Shown: positions 47,568 through 57,766, counted from the stretch's first letter. The stretch: 64,000 nucleotides of DNA from Hafnia psychrotolerans (GCF_014639435.1 NZ_BMFZ01000001.1:296748-360747), one strand, 5' to 3'. The notes: generated from the letters alone by a model not told the origin. Made by a program: numbers and translations.

Positions 47568-48770
47568 TTAAAACCGCGACTGGCGTGTCGGCACACGCCT
47601 AAAACTCCACCATACCTGAGTGGTATTAAACAACACCAGAATCGCGGTCACGACGAACACTGACCGGAACCCCAGAAGCGCCGAGGTACTCGAGCCAATC
47701 AGCGGGCCGATCACATTCCCCATATACATAAATGATTGGTTATAACCGAAGATGCGGCCGGTCGTCTGGTCACTGCTGTATTTTACCAGCAGCGCCTGAA
47801 CAGCAGGCATTAGCGCGCCGTCGCCGAAGCCGAGCATAAACCGTAGAATGCCGAGCTGGGTAGCGGAGCTGATTCTGGACATCATGCAGAACAGGACAAA
47901 ACAGAATATCAGCGCGGCGATGAGGATCCGATGCGCGCCGATTCGATCGCCTAGCTTGCCAAGTTTGGGAGCCGCCATCAGCGCAGACACGCCAGGCACC
48001 GCGGCAATCACGCCACTGATAAAGGCAATATTGCCGGTATCAGGAGACAGTTCGCGAATAAACAGCGTGAGGATTGGACTTATCGACCCGTTTGCCAACT
48101 GGATCATCATTGTGGTGACGAACAGGCTGAGGATCAGCCATGGATAGGGCAGGGAAGTGAACACGGCTTTACCGCTGAGGCGGTTGGCCTTGGTGATCGG
48201 CACTACGCGCTCTTTAATCAGGAATAAGGTGATCAGAAAGCTGATAAACAGCATGCCGCTGGTGATGAAGAACACCGTGCGCAACCCAAGGTGGTCGGCC
48301 ATAAAACCGCCCAGCAGCGGGCCGATGATCACCCCGGAAACCTGTCCTGTCGAGAGTGTGCCCAATGCCCAACCGCTTTTATCGCGTGGCACTTGCGATG
48401 CAACCAGCGCCATGGCGTTAGGGATATAACCAGAAGTTAACCCCATCAGTGTGCGCAGAATGAACAACTGCCAGACATTGGTGGCAAAACCCTGCAACAT
48501 CATGACAATCGCCATACCGAGCGCAGCGCGGAGCAGCATCAGCTTACGCCCTTTGCGATCAGCAAGGCTGCCCCATAAGGGCGCGACTATCGCTGAGACT
48601 AGAAAGGAACCGCTGAATACCAGACCTGACCATAAACTGAGTGAGGCGTGGGAAGTGACGCCGAGTTGTTCGATATAAAGCGGCAAGAAGGGCAGAATTT
48701 CGCTCATCGCCATGCCGGTGAAAAAACACCCCAGCCAGACGGAGATTAGATTGAGTTTCCAGGTTTCCAT
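47568..48770 (-). CDS. mdtG: MFS multidrug efflux transporter MdtG
   Basis: The 400-residue 12-TM exporter is similar along its length to E. coli MdtG (YceE): [44 protein letters not shown] (motif A), [24 protein letters not shown] (motif C) and [21 protein letters not shown]. coli mdtG raises fosfomycin and deoxycholate tolerance. The locus differs from E. coli. The start is uncertain: 48770 (METWKLNL) fits the homologue best, but an in-frame ATG at 48818 would give 416 residues and neither has a strong ribosome site. Confidence 0.87.
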   Translation of the reverse strand: METWKLNLISVWLGCFFTGMAMSEILPFLPLYIEQLGVTSHASLSLWSGLVFSGSFLVSAIVAPLWGSLADRKGRKLMLLRAALGMAIVMMLQGFATNVWQLFILRTLMGLTSGYIPNAMALVASQVPRDKSGWALGTLSTGQVSGVIIGPLLGGFMADHLGLRTVFFITSGMLFISFLITLFLIKERVVPITKANRLSGKAVFTSLPYPWLILSLFVTTMMIQLANGSISPILTLFIRELSPDTGNIAFISGVIAAVPGVSALMAAPKLGKLGDRIGAHRILIAALIFCFVLFCMMSRISSATQLGILRFMLGFGDGALMPAVQALLVKYSSDQTTGRIFGYNQSFMYMGNVIGPLIGSSTSALLGFRSVFVVTAILVLFNTTQVWWSFRRVPTRQSRF

Positions 48771-49162
48771 GGTGTTGCGGAATAGCCTTAATGAAAGAGT
48801 GTTAACTGCGCCAAGCATAGCAAGCCAGGCGGCGCAGAGGACGGCAAAAAGTGGTAAGTAAAGGTCGCTGGGGTAATTTGCTATCCTGCATCAGACTTTT
48901 TGGCTATCACGGTATAAAATGCCGCAGCGATTGAAATAACAACAGTTAATACCTTATACCCTGGCCGAAAATACCCTGTTACACCGTCATTTTGTATATA
49001 ATTTCGCGCAGCAGCCCGTCTTGTGTTAAAATCGCCGCAACTGGCGCACTGCAGTTTGTGCCGAATCCTCGTGGTAATGCCTCATTTGCCTCGTCTGATC
49101 ATCCACTCTTGAAACTGCACCGAACCCCGTTCGGGTTAGAGTGGACTGGAGCTTTTCCTTAT
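48771..49162 (+). promoter_or_regulatory. mdtG-rhlE divergent intergenic region with rhlE promoter
   Basis: The gap of about 390 bp holds no gene. A TATAAT at 48997-49002 is a likely rhlE -10, without a convincing -35. The resulting leader of about 155 nt contains a hairpin CCGAACC-CC-GTTCGGG shortly before the start. Long structured leaders are common for cold-responsive helicase genes, but nothing more specific is recognised. Confidence 0.45.
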
Positions 49163-50563
49163 ATGTCATTTGATTCTCTCGGCTTAAGTGCCGAAATTTT
49201 GCGTGCTGTTGAAGAACAGGGCTATCGTGAGCCTACGCCTATTCAGAGCCAGGCTATCCCTGTTGTTCTGCAAGGCCGTGACTTGATGGCAAGTGCGCAG
49301 ACCGGTACCGGTAAAACCGCTGGTTTCACCTTACCACTGCTCAACATGCTCAGCCATTCCAACGCACAATTCAAAGGACGTCGCCCTGTTCGTGCGCTGA
49401 TCCTGACGCCGACCCGTGAACTGGCCGCGCAGATTGGCGAAAACGTCGTGTCTTACAGCAAATACCTGACCTTGCGTTCTTTGGTCGTATTTGGTGGCGT
49501 AAGCATTAACCCGCAGATGATGAAGCTACGCGCAGGTGTAGACGTGCTGGTCGCGACGCCTGGCCGTCTTCTGGACTTAGAACATCAGAACGCGGTGGAT
49601 TTATCCAAAGTTGAAATTCTGGTGCTGGACGAAGCTGACCGCATGCTGGATATGGGGTTCATCCACGACATTCGTCGTATTCTGGTTAAGCTACCCGCCA
49701 AGCGCCAGAACCTGCTGTTCTCTGCCACCTTCTCTGATGAGATCAAAGGTCTGGCCAGCAAATTGCTGACTAACCCGGCATCTGTCGAAGTAGCGCGCCG
49801 TAATACCGCTTCAGAGCAGATTGAACAAAGTGTGCATTTTGTTGATAAAAAACGCAAAAGAGAATTGCTGTCTCAGATGATTGGCGAAGGCGACTGGAGA
49901 CAGGTGCTGGTCTTTACGCGGACTAAACATGGCGCAAATCATCTGGCAGAACAACTGAATAAGGATGGCATCACTGCCTCTGCTATTCACGGTAACAAAA
50001 GTCAGGGCGCGCGTACTCGTGCACTCGCTGACTTCAAAGACGGCGGCGTTCGTGTGCTGGTTGCGACGGATATTGCGGCACGTGGTCTGGACATCGATCA
50101 CTTGCCACACGTAGTCAACTACGAGTTGCCCAATGTGCCTGAAGATTATGTTCACCGCATTGGCCGTACTGGCCGTGCCGAATCCACCGGTGAAGCGATC
50201 TCGCTCGTCTGTGTTGATGAACACAAACTGCTGCGTGATATCGAGCGTTTGCTCAAGCATGAAATTCCACGCATTGCGCTGGAAGGCTACGAGCCGGATC
50301 CCACCATCAGAGCTGAGCCGATCATTAATGGTCGTCAGGGTAGCGGCGGCGGTGGTCGTGGTGCTCCGCGTCAGGGTGGCGGTCAGCGCTCTGGTTCAGG
50401 TGCTCCTCGCTCAAGCGCTCCGCGTCCGGCAGGCAGTGGCCAGCGCAGCGGCGGCAGCGAACATCGGGGTTCAGGCGAAGGCCGTCCGGCTGCTCGTCCT
50501 GCCCGCGCAGCGAATGCCGGTCAGCGACGTTCAGGTCCTCCGGCTGGCGGTCGCAAGCCGTAA
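49163..50563 (+). CDS. rhlE: ATP-dependent RNA helicase RhlE
   Basis: The 466-residue DEAD-box helicase acts in ribosome maturation and RNA turnover. It has the Q-motif ([14 protein letters not shown]), motif I AQTGTGKT, Ia [43 protein letters not shown] and [14 protein letters not shown]-terminal basic Gly/Arg/Ser-rich tail (about residues 390-466) gives unspecific RNA binding. The start MSFDSLGLS at 49163 matches E. coli; the frame open to 48992 is leader. Confidence 0.96.
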   Translation: MSFDSLGLSAEILRAVEEQGYREPTPIQSQAIPVVLQGRDLMASAQTGTGKTAGFTLPLLNMLSHSNAQFKGRRPVRALILTPTRELAAQIGENVVSYSKYLTLRSLVVFGGVSINPQMMKLRAGVDVLVATPGRLLDLEHQNAVDLSKVEILVLDEADRMLDMGFIHDIRRILVKLPAKRQNLLFSATFSDEIKGLASKLLTNPASVEVARRNTASEQIEQSVHFVDKKRKRELLSQMIGEGDWRQVLVFTRTKHGANHLAEQLNKDGITASAIHGNKSQGARTRALADFKDGGVRVLVATDIAARGLDIDHLPHVVNYELPNVPEDYVHRIGRTGRAESTGEAISLVCVDEHKLLRDIERLLKHEIPRIALEGYEPDPTIRAEPIINGRQGSGGGGRGAPRQGGGQRSGSGAPRSSAPRPAGSGQRSGGSEHRGSGEGRPAARPARAANAGQRRSGPPAGGRKP

Positions 50564-50579
50564 GCGTTGCCCTGAATGA

Positions 50580-50618
50580 AAAAACCGCCTCAGCGTTTGC
50601 TGTAGGCGGTTTTTTTTC
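50580..50618. terminator. Terminator between rhlE and the SufR-like gene
   Basis: AACCGCC...GGCGGTT is followed by TTTTTT, with an A-run on the other side. It serves convergent rhlE and the regulator gene at 50625. Confidence 0.92.
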
Positions 50619-50624
50619 GGCTAT

Positions 50625-51290
50625 TTATAACCAGATGCGGTAGGCGCAGCGGCGTGCACCTTGCAGAATATGCTCGGTACGTTCGACGTTAGCTTCAAGC
50701 GTGGCGCTGAACACCTCGCGTTCTGCCCGGCAAAAACCTTGGCAGGTCGCCGCCGCCGCGCAAATTGGGCAATGGTTTTCGACCAGTAGAAAGCTGCCAT
50801 CCTCTACTTGCTGCCAGTCTGCCATATAGCCTTCGCGGGTGCGGATTGCGGTCAGCCGCTGCAAGCGTTCTTCCAGCGTCGTTGCGCCAGTCATGGCCTG
50901 CTGATAGGCGTCACGGGTCTGTTCTTCGCGGCTGGAGATCAGTTTATCCAGCGCCTTATCACCTAACGATGATCGGATCAGCGTGAGCAGTTGTACGGTC
51001 AGGTCAGCGTGGGCATCAGGAAAATGCGCGTGACCCCGTGCGGTGAGTTTCCAGAATTGCACCGGACGCCCAACGCCCTGAGAAACAGATTTCGCCTCAA
51101 CCAGTTCATCTTTTGCCAGCTTGACGAACTGCTGGCGTGCCGCTTCACTGGTGGTGCCGAGAATGTTACCGGCGTCACTGGCTTGTAATTCTCCCCGTGT
51201 TTTAAGCAACAGCAGCAGGCGCTCTGCTACGCTTTTTTTAATCGCATTTTGATGTATTTCACCTGAATTTTCCAAGTCATCACTTGACAT
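50625..51290 (-). CDS. SufR-like winged-helix regulator with C-terminal cysteine cluster
   Basis: The 221-residue protein has an N-terminal wHTH (VAERLLLLLKTRGELQASDAGNILGTTSEAARQQFVKLAKDELVE) with GVGRPVQFWKLT as the wing, a helical middle, and a C-terminal NHCPICAAAATCQGFCRAE plus ARRCAYRI. Five cysteines spaced C-x2-C-x5-C-x3-C...C suggest a metal or Fe-S cluster, as in SufR-type regulators. It diverges from an MFS exporter across 125 bp that contain CAAGATATTTCTTG (51333-51346), a candidate operator. The sensed signal is unknown. Confidence 0.75.
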   Translation of the reverse strand: MSSDDLENSGEIHQNAIKKSVAERLLLLLKTRGELQASDAGNILGTTSEAARQQFVKLAKDELVEAKSVSQGVGRPVQFWKLTARGHAHFPDAHADLTVQLLTLIRSSLGDKALDKLISSREEQTRDAYQQAMTGATTLEERLQRLTAIRTREGYMADWQQVEDGSFLLVENHCPICAAAATCQGFCRAEREVFSATLEANVERTEHILQGARRCAYRIWL

Positions 51291-51415
51291 ATCTCCTCCT
51301 CAGGTTTTAGATTACGGCATGAATTAGTATTCCAAGATATTTCTTGTTTAATGTTACCACATTCATGACGCGCCACAATAAGGTTCGTGATCAAACAATA
51401 CTAAGGGAAGAATAC

Positions 51416-52849
51416 ATGTCAGAGAATCAGGGCGGCTGGAGCGGGTTATTCAGCGCAGAGAACCGGGGCAGCGCGATTGCGCTCAGCGCTGGCGTCGCGT
51501 TGTACGCTACCAACAGTTATATCGTCATCACTATTCTGCCCTCAGTCGTGCAGGATATTGGCGGCCTGACGTGGTACGCGTGGAATATGACATTATTTGT
51601 GGTCAGCTCGATTCTCGGTGCGGCATTGTCGGCACGTCTGATGCGTAAAGCGGGGCCGCGCGGTAGTTATCTGACGGCAACCGGTATCTTTATGGTCGGC
51701 TCGGCGCTATGTGCGGCGGCACCCAGTATGCCGATTCTACTGCTGGGGCGAGCGATTCAGGGATTAGGCGGCGGGTTCCTGTTCGCACTCTCCTACGCCA
51801 TGATCAATCTGGTATTTAAAGAGTCGTTGTGGCCGCGCGCTATGGCGCTGATCTCTGCCATGTGGGGCGTCGCGACGTTAGTCGGCCCGGCGATTGGCGG
51901 CATCTTTGCTGAACTGCATGCATGGCGTTACGCTTTCGGATTGCTGGTGCCAGTGACCCTGCTATTCGGCGCATTGGTTTGGCATACTTTACCCGCGCAG
52001 CAGGCAAAACCGCAGACAGCAGAACCGCTTCCGCTTATTCAACTGGCCTTACTGACCGGCTCGGTGCTGGTGGTGTCGGCCGGAAGTTTATCAGCCCACG
52101 GTTGGGTGAACCTCGGCGGTATCGTGGTGGCAATTCTGATGATGCTGTTGCTACGCCAGCGGGAATTCACTGCAAAAGTTCGTTTGCTGCCGCGTCATTC
52201 TTTATCACTTTCCTCGCCGCTGTGCTGGTTGTACATGACGATGGCGTTGCTGATGATAGGTCTGGGCTGTGAAATCTACGTGCCTTATATGTTGCAACAT
52301 CTGCACGGGCAGACACCGCTGGCTGCGGGGTACATTACCGCCGCCGCTGCCGCTGGCTGGACGCTGAGTGAAATGACCAGCGCGGGGTGGACCGGTCGCC
52401 GTGTCAATCAGTCGATTGTCTCTGGCCCCGCCATTCTGGCGGTAGGCCTGCTGTTATTGCTGGCGTCAGTGCCGGTGGTTTTCGGTCCACCGTGGTTCAA
52501 CGTGAGTGGCATTATTCTGGGGCTGACATTGGCCGGTTTCGGTATCGGTCTTGGCTGGCCTCACTTGCTGACTCGCGTATTACAACAGGCCGATGCGCAG
52601 GAGAAAGAGACCGCGGGGGCTTCTATTACGCTGGTGCAATCTTTCGCCGCCGCGCTGGGTGCCGCGCTGGCTGGAACCATCGCTAACCTTGCCGGTGTTA
52701 ACAGTGGCCAGCCTGAAGCGGCCAGTCATGCCGCATTCTGGCTGTTCTTGTTCTTTATCATTCCTTCGGGGCTGGGCATTTTCACCGCCTGGCGTTCGGT
52801 GAAGAAACGCCGTATTTCTCACCCGGAAGTGCTTGTATACCCAGAATAA
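51416..52849 (+). CDS. MFS transporter (DHA2-like drug exporter)
   Basis: The 477-residue inner-membrane protein has about 14 hydrophobic segments: ALSAGVALYATNSYIVITILPSVVQDIGG (TM1, motif D1-like), LGRAIQGLGGGFLFALSYAMI, and WGVATLVGPAIGGIFAELHAWRYAF (motif C). The ATG at 51416 follows AAGGGAAG. Divergent orientation to the cysteine-rich regulator suggests it is that protein's target. The substrate is unknown; export of a toxic compound is likely. Confidence 0.87.
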   Translation: MSENQGGWSGLFSAENRGSAIALSAGVALYATNSYIVITILPSVVQDIGGLTWYAWNMTLFVVSSILGAALSARLMRKAGPRGSYLTATGIFMVGSALCAAAPSMPILLLGRAIQGLGGGFLFALSYAMINLVFKESLWPRAMALISAMWGVATLVGPAIGGIFAELHAWRYAFGLLVPVTLLFGALVWHTLPAQQAKPQTAEPLPLIQLALLTGSVLVVSAGSLSAHGWVNLGGIVVAILMMLLLRQREFTAKVRLLPRHSLSLSSPLCWLYMTMALLMIGLGCEIYVPYMLQHLHGQTPLAAGYITAAAAAGWTLSEMTSAGWTGRRVNQSIVSGPAILAVGLLLLLASVPVVFGPPWFNVSGIILGLTLAGFGIGLGWPHLLTRVLQQADAQEKETAGASITLVQSFAAALGAALAGTIANLAGVNSGQPEAASHAAFWLFLFFIIPSGLGIFTAWRSVKKRRISHPEVLVYPE

Positions 52850-52954
52850 GTGGGTGTGCAGCCCACGCAGCGGTGGCTTGAAGTAGGAAGGGGATATTGC
52901 TATAGCAGGGCGTTCACCCGTATTATTGCCCGTCATTTTTTAAGGGTGAACGTC

Positions 52955-53884
52955 ATGCGTGTATTACTGGCTCCGATGGAAGGCGTACTGGATCCTTTGG
53001 TCAGAGAACTTTTGACCGAAGTGAATGATTACGACCTATGCATCACCGAGTTTTTGCGCGTGGTCGACATGTTGCTTCCCGCCAAATCCTTCTATCGTCT
53101 CTGCCCTGAATTACTTAACCACAGCCGCACACCATCCGGCACCCAGGTTCGCATCCAGTTACTTGGCCAATACCCGCAATGGCTGGCAGAGAATGCTGCG
53201 CTGGCAGTACAACTCGGTTCTTACGGCGTTGATCTTAATTGCGGTTGCCCGTCGAAAACGGTGAATGGCAGCGGCGGCGGCGCGACATTGTTGAAAGATC
53301 CCGAGCTGATTTATCAGGGCGCTAAAGCCATGCGCGAGGCGGTGCCCGCTGAGTTGCCGGTCACGGTAAAAGTACGTCTCGGCTGGGATTCTCTGGCCCA
53401 GAGCTTTGAAATTGCCGATGCGGTACAGCAGGCGGGTGCGACGGAATTAACCGTGCATGGCCGTACTAAGGAAGACGGTTATAAAGCCGAACGTATTAAC
53501 TGGCCGGCGATAGCGGAGATCCGCCAGCGGCTGACTATTCCCGTGATCGCCAACGGTGAGATTTGGGACTATGCCAGTGCTCAGGCTTGTATGAACGTGA
53601 CGGGGTGTGACTCGGTAATGATTGGCCGTGGGGCGCTGAATATTCCGAACCTTAGCCGTGTGGTGAAGTACAACGAACCTCGCATGCCGTGGGCTGATGT
53701 GATGATCCTGCTGAAAAAATATACCCATTTGGAAAAGCAGGGTGACACCGGTTTGTACCATGTCGCGCGGATCAAACAGTGGCTGGGCTATTTGCGTAAA
53801 GAGTACGACGAAGCGACAGAACTCTTCAATGAAGTACGCATGTTGAAAACATCGAAAACGATTAGAGAACGTATTAACCGCTGA
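52955..53884 (+). CDS. dusC: tRNA-dihydrouridine(16) synthase DusC
   Basis: The 309-residue FMN enzyme reduces U16 in tRNA. The start [27 protein letters not shown] equals the E. coli start and follows AAGGGTG; the upstream frame is rejected. [29 protein letters not shown] carries the catalytic Cys; [17 protein letters not shown] and IANGEIWD are FMN-site motifs; [20 protein letters not shown] is in the tRNA-binding helical domain. Confidence 0.96.
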   Translation: MRVLLAPMEGVLDPLVRELLTEVNDYDLCITEFLRVVDMLLPAKSFYRLCPELLNHSRTPSGTQVRIQLLGQYPQWLAENAALAVQLGSYGVDLNCGCPSKTVNGSGGGATLLKDPELIYQGAKAMREAVPAELPVTVKVRLGWDSLAQSFEIADAVQQAGATELTVHGRTKEDGYKAERINWPAIAEIRQRLTIPVIANGEIWDYASAQACMNVTGCDSVMIGRGALNIPNLSRVVKYNEPRMPWADVMILLKKYTHLEKQGDTGLYHVARIKQWLGYLRKEYDEATELFNEVRMLKTSKTIRERINR

Positions 53885-53948
53885 TTGTTTTCCCTGATTT
53901 CTCCGTGCGTGCTGAATGAAAAATAAATCAACACAACGGAGAAATATC

Positions 53949-54377
53949 ATGGGTAACAAAGATATCGGCCTGACCCACATCGCGTTTTCAGTCAAAGATC
54001 TTGATGCCAGTCTGGCATTTTATGAAAAATTTGCTGACATGAAAGTGATTCACCAGCGCGGAGAGCGCGGCACTGACGCAAGACCGGTGGCGTGGATCAG
54101 CGACATGACCCGTAATTTCGCCATCGTGCTGGTAGAGAACCCAGACTCAACTGACACTAAACTTGGCCCGTTTGGACACCTTGGGGTAGCCTGTAAATCA
54201 AAAAATGAGATGGATGCCAAACTGGCGCTGGCACGTGCCGATGGCGTTCTGCGCAAAGAGCCGCAAGATAGTGGCCCGCCGGTAGGCTATTGGGCATTTC
54301 TAGACGACCCCGATGGCAATACGCTTGAGCTTTCGTTTGGGCAAGAGATGGGTTATTTGATTGAGACAAGCGAATAG
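53949..54377 (+). CDS. VOC-family (glyoxalase/dioxygenase fold) protein
   Basis: The 142-residue protein starts GLTHIAFSVKDLDASLAFYEKFADMKV and ends with DPDGNTLELSFGQ, the typical VOC beta-alpha-beta-beta-beta modules. Metal ligands are likely H (LTHIAF), H (GHLGVAC) and E (LELSF). Members include glyoxalase I, antibiotic-resistance proteins and extradiol dioxygenases, and the sequence does not decide among them. ATG 53949 follows CGGAGAAA. Confidence 0.85.
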   Translation: MGNKDIGLTHIAFSVKDLDASLAFYEKFADMKVIHQRGERGTDARPVAWISDMTRNFAIVLVENPDSTDTKLGPFGHLGVACKSKNEMDAKLALARADGVLRKEPQDSGPPVGYWAFLDDPDGNTLELSFGQEMGYLIETSE

Positions 54378-54406
54378 CTTTTTAGGCCTATCCCAGAAAG
54401 AAGCGG

Positions 54407-54433
54407 AGTAACCCTCGCTGGGGCTTTTTTTTA
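54407..54433 (+). terminator. Short terminator after the VOC gene
   Basis: CCCT-CGCT-GGGG stands before CTTTTTTTT. The stem is short but the T-tract is strong. Confidence 0.6.
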
Positions 54434-54498
54434 TACTGAGGTATCATCTTAGCGCCCCCTCGCAAGTGTTCACTTACTCGTCAGCCCTTATTTTTAGG

Positions 54499-54527
54499 GC
54501 ATTTGTGACAGACTTTGTCACAAATGC
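54499..54527. promoter_or_regulatory. Perfect 12-bp dyad upstream of pbpG
   Basis: GCATTTGTGACA-GACTT-TGTCACAAATGC is a perfect inverted repeat with a 5-nt centre, 69 bp upstream of the pbpG start. It directly follows GCCCT-TATTTTT-AGGGC. It could be an operator or an RNA hairpin. The TGTGA/TCACA halves are 9 bp apart, too far for CRP. Confidence 0.6.
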
Positions 54528-54596
54528 CTGCATAAAATCCGAGTGTCATCTTGCCTCGCCTCCCTTATAATCCCCGGCAGTTCCGGTGAGTTATTG

Positions 54597-55565
54597 ATGA
54601 ATTCCCTTTTTAAATACAGAGCAATGCATGTGAAAATCCGTCTTTTGATTCTGAGCCTTTTGGCCTTAAACACAGGCATGATGTCTGTCTGTTCTGCAAC
54701 GGCTGGCGAAAAACGTGCGCCGGTGACTGCACCTATTGTACAAATTGCTTCCGGCAGTGCCATGGTGGTTGATCTTAAAACCCACGAAGTGATTTATTCC
54801 CGAAATCCTGATCAGGTGCGGCCGATTGCCTCACTGACTAAACTGATGACCGCGATGGTAACGCTGGATGCCAAGCTGCCGCTGGACGAAGTGATTTCGG
54901 TTGATATCCATAACACCAGCGAAATGCGCGGCGTCTTTTCCCGCGTCAAAGTGAACAGTGAAATTACCCGTCGGCAGATGATACAGTTGGCGCTGATGTC
55001 ATCTGAAAACCGCGCGGCTGCCAGTCTGGCTGCGCATTATCCCGGTGGCTATGATGCCTTTATCCATGCGATGAACGCCAAAGCCAAACAGTTGGGGATG
55101 ACCCAAACCCATTATGTCGAACCCACCGGGCTGTCGCCGCGCAACGTGTCTACGGCGCGTGATTTGACGCGTCTGCTGCTGGCTTCGCAAAAATATCCGC
55201 TGATTGGCGAGCTAAGCACTACCGCTGAAAAAACGGCGGTCTTCAGCCATCCGGCCTATGCGTTACCTTTCCGTAATACCAACCATTTGATCATGAACCC
55301 CAGCTGGAGAATTCAGCTGACCAAAACCGGATATACCGATGAGGCAGGCCACTGTCTTGCGATGCGCGCCACCATTAATGGCAGGCCAGTGACGCTGGTG
55401 GTGATGGATGCTTTTGGTAAATTCACCGCATTCGCGGATGCCAACCGTCTGCGTACCTGGATGGAAACCGGCAAAACGGTGTCTGTGCCACAAATCGCCA
55501 AAAACTACCGTAAGACTAAAGATCAGCAACGCACTCAGCCAAATATCGAACAAGCTGACGATTAA
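54597..55565 (+). CDS. pbpG: D-alanyl-D-alanine endopeptidase PbpG (PBP7)
   Basis: The 322-residue periplasmic low-molecular-weight PBP cleaves D-Ala-DAP cross-links in peptidoglycan. Catalytic motifs: S-x-x-K in [12 protein letters not shown]-x-N in [18 protein letters not shown] and K-T-G in [14 protein letters not shown] signal peptide (about residues 10-35) precedes it. ATG 54597 has GGTGAG upstream; an internal ATG at 54624 (MHVKIRLL) would also keep the signal peptide. The C-terminal tail is polar. Confidence 0.94.
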   Translation: MNSLFKYRAMHVKIRLLILSLLALNTGMMSVCSATAGEKRAPVTAPIVQIASGSAMVVDLKTHEVIYSRNPDQVRPIASLTKLMTAMVTLDAKLPLDEVISVDIHNTSEMRGVFSRVKVNSEITRRQMIQLALMSSENRAAASLAAHYPGGYDAFIHAMNAKAKQLGMTQTHYVEPTGLSPRNVSTARDLTRLLLASQKYPLIGELSTTAEKTAVFSHPAYALPFRNTNHLIMNPSWRIQLTKTGYTDEAGHCLAMRATINGRPVTLVVMDAFGKFTAFADANRLRTWMETGKTVSVPQIAKNYRKTKDQQRTQPNIEQADD

Positions 55566-55820
55566 TCGGGTACTGACTTATACGCGGTCTGACCATTTCG
55601 GAAGATAAGTTTTGATCAAATCCGACAGACCGCTCAGTGCCAGTAGCAGAGCAGACCTTGAAACAATTCTAAAAACTCATTACAGCGAAATTACGAACTG
55701 CCAGTGTATCTAATCTTGGTAGGCCATCCATTAATGTCATGGCTGCATGATGAAACAGATGACGGTTGTGTATATCTTTCGTAAGGTAAATGGCGATTTT
55801 AAGGATAAAAGGGAGTAGTT

Positions 55821-56561
55821 ATGAGCAGATTTCACGGCAAACGTTTACTTATAACGGGTGGCACTAGTGGCATGGGGCTGGCCGGTGCACTGCGCATTGT
55901 AAAAGAGGGGGGACACGTTGCCATCACAGGGCTCAGTGAAGAACGTCTGGCCCAAGCCCGCAAGCTGTTGCCGGGCACCGCATTGATCCTGAAAAGTGAT
56001 GCAGCAAGTGAGGCTGATATTGATGCACTCGCAACGGCTGTCAGCGGCTGGGGACACCTTGACGGATTGTGGCTGAATGCGGGTTACACAGAAGTTGGCG
56101 CACCGGAATCCGTTACGGCCGACGCCTTTAATCGCATGATGAATGCCAATGTCCGCGGGCCTATGCTTCAGCTTGCATCACTTTCCAACCTGTTGAATCC
56201 CGGCGCATCCGTGTTGGTCACCGCATCGTCTTCGGTCTACGAAGGTGCGGCAATGACGAGCCTATATGCTGCAACCAAAGGCGCCGTTGTCGCCATGGTA
56301 AAAAGCTGGGCCGCCTCGCTTGCTACGCGCAACATTCGCGCCAACACGCTGGTACCAGGGCCAATCGAGACTAATTTTAGACACTTCATGCCCGATGAGT
56401 TGCGGCAACAGTTTGAAGATTTTGTGGTAAGCCAAGTGCCACTCCGGCGAGCCGGTACCGCTGATGAAGCTGCCGCCGTCGCACTTTTTCTGCTCTCAGA
56501 TGATGCGTCTTACGTAACCGGAAGCCAGTATGCTGTGGACGGCGGACTGGTTCACTATTGA
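55821..56561 (+). CDS. SDR-family oxidoreductase
   Basis: The 246-residue classical short-chain dehydrogenase has the coenzyme motif TGGTSGMG, the NAG motif (LNAGYTE), catalytic Ser in TASSSVYEG and the YxxxK pair in YAATKGA, then VPGPIETNF. The lack of a basic residue after strand 2 (ITGLSEERL) does not settle NAD or NADP use. The RBS is AAGGGAG. A LysR-regulator remnant lies just downstream on the other strand, the usual partner of such genes. Confidence 0.88.
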   Translation: MSRFHGKRLLITGGTSGMGLAGALRIVKEGGHVAITGLSEERLAQARKLLPGTALILKSDAASEADIDALATAVSGWGHLDGLWLNAGYTEVGAPESVTADAFNRMMNANVRGPMLQLASLSNLLNPGASVLVTASSSVYEGAAMTSLYAATKGAVVAMVKSWAASLATRNIRANTLVPGPIETNFRHFMPDELRQQFEDFVVSQVPLRRAGTADEAAAVALFLLSDDASYVTGSQYAVDGGLVHY

Positions 56562-56620
56562 TTAAGAAACTGAATTAAGTCTTCAACAGCAGAACACCCT
56601 CCTTTGCGCAGCCCTTTAAG

Positions 56621-57000
56621 TCATGCCTGCGTCGCTAGAGAAGACTTTCCGGCTTTCGAACAAACGAGCCCAAATTCTCGGTGTATAGGTGGTATCACTG
56701 GCACCACGCACAGGCCGCGCAATTCTTCCGGCAGGGTTGATTTAGGTACAAGCGCTACTCCCATGCCTTCACGTACTGTCACGCGTACGTCAGATCGTGC
56801 AAGCCAGACTGTTTCATCAGACTTTTTCCATTCACTACACAGCCGCCTGTCGCGAGAATAAAGGGTTGGGCTGCCAGTTCTTCAAGCGTTATGCCGCACT
56901 CCCTTTTATGGCGTGCCTGCACATGACGGGCTGGTAATACCGCCACCCATGCATCCTGGCCTAATACAACTTCTGCACGTCCAGGAATGGGGTTCATTTT
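56621..57000 (-). pseudogene. Remnant of a LysR-type regulator (effector-binding domain)
   Basis: A minus-strand frame from about 57000 reads EVVLGQDAWVAVLPARHVQA, then LAAQPFILATGGCVVNGKSLMKQSGL, and stops near 56779. After a gap in homology another frame reads VTVREGMGVALVPKSTLPEELRGLCVVPVIPP and ends TGA at 56621. Together these are the C-terminal half of a LysR regulator with an internal deletion plus frameshift. The HTH domain is gone; the sequence jumps straight into a GST remnant at about 57001. Confidence 0.82.
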
Positions 57001-57150
57001 TTCGTGAGAAGCTATTCAGGCGGTTCGATTTCCTCCAGGATACGCTCTCCGGGGAAGCTTATCTGATGAGCTTGTCGTTCAGCGTTGCTGATGCCTACCT
57101 TTTCACCGTGCTGGGCTGGTGTAAAGTCGTTGGCGACCTTATGCCAGGAG
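57001..57150 (+). pseudogene. Remnant of a glutathione S-transferase gene
   Basis: The plus-strand frame reads REKLFRRFDFLQDTLSGEAYLMSLSFSVADAYLFTVLGWCKVVGD and then loses homology. This is the helical C-terminal domain of beta-class GSTs (normally ...L.G..YL.GD.FSVADAYLF...W). The N-terminal thioredoxin domain and the end are missing. It abuts the LysR remnant, so one deletion probably joined the two. Confidence 0.78.
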
Positions 57151-57259
57151 CTGGCATTAACGCTTTGGGCTTACAACAAAGATGCGTCGTAGATACGTTA
57201 TTATTGTAAGTTGATACCATTGTGGGTGAGTAAAAATTTGCGGTAGCAAGGAGCTCGGA

Positions 57260-57766
57260 ATGAAAACACTTAGTGTGCGCCGTCTTAATGTGAATGATCT
57301 TGACGATTTTAGACGAGTAAGGCTGGAAGCACTGCGGCTTCATCCTGACGCTTTTGGTGCCTCCTATGAGGACTGGAATAAGAAACCAACACAGTTCTTT
57401 GCTGAGCGGTTACTGGGCGATTGTGTCTTTGGAGGATTCGATCTTCAGAACACCTTACAGGGTATCATTGGCGTTAGTTGTAGTGCCGCCCCAAAGCTAA
57501 GCCATATTGCCACTATCTGGGGAATGTATGTCCGTGCCGAGATGAGAGGTTCGGGCCTTTCCCGAGCGCTTTTAGCCGCAGCGCTGGAGGCTGCTAAATC
57601 AGCCCGGACAATAAAACTTTCAGTAGTAACGACTAATCACGCAGCACAAGCTCTTTATCGTTCTTTTGGATTCACTGAATGGGCAACAGATACCGCTGCG
57701 TTATTTGTTAATGGTGTATTTCATGATGAATGTCTTATGAGGCGAGAGTCTGAGTCCGATTTGTAA
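57260..57766 (+). CDS. GNAT-family N-acetyltransferase
   Basis: The 168-residue protein has a GNAT domain: motif D/A around IATIWGMYVRAEMRGSGLSRALLAAALEAA (acetyl-CoA loop RGSGLS for the usual R-x-x-G-x-G/A) and motif B around LSVVTTNHAAQALYRSFGFTEWATD. The start follows AAGGAGCTCGGA. The substrate cannot be told; the family acetylates amines on proteins, antibiotics or small metabolites. Confidence 0.87.
   Translation: MKTLSVRRLNVNDLDDFRRVRLEALRLHPDAFGASYEDWNKKPTQFFAERLLGDCVFGGFDLQNTLQGIIGVSCSAAPKLSHIATIWGMYVRAEMRGSGLSRALLAAALEAAKSARTIKLSVVTTNHAAQALYRSFGFTEWATDTAALFVNGVFHDECLMRRESESDL

Noticed and set aside
47247-47663. Several open frames with repeated Ser/Asn-rich peptides
   Set aside because: They are translations of the 78-bp tandem units in different frames and overlap on both strands.
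54499-54527. CRP site in the pbpG dyad
   Set aside because: TGTGA and TCACA are separated by 9 bp, while CRP needs 6.
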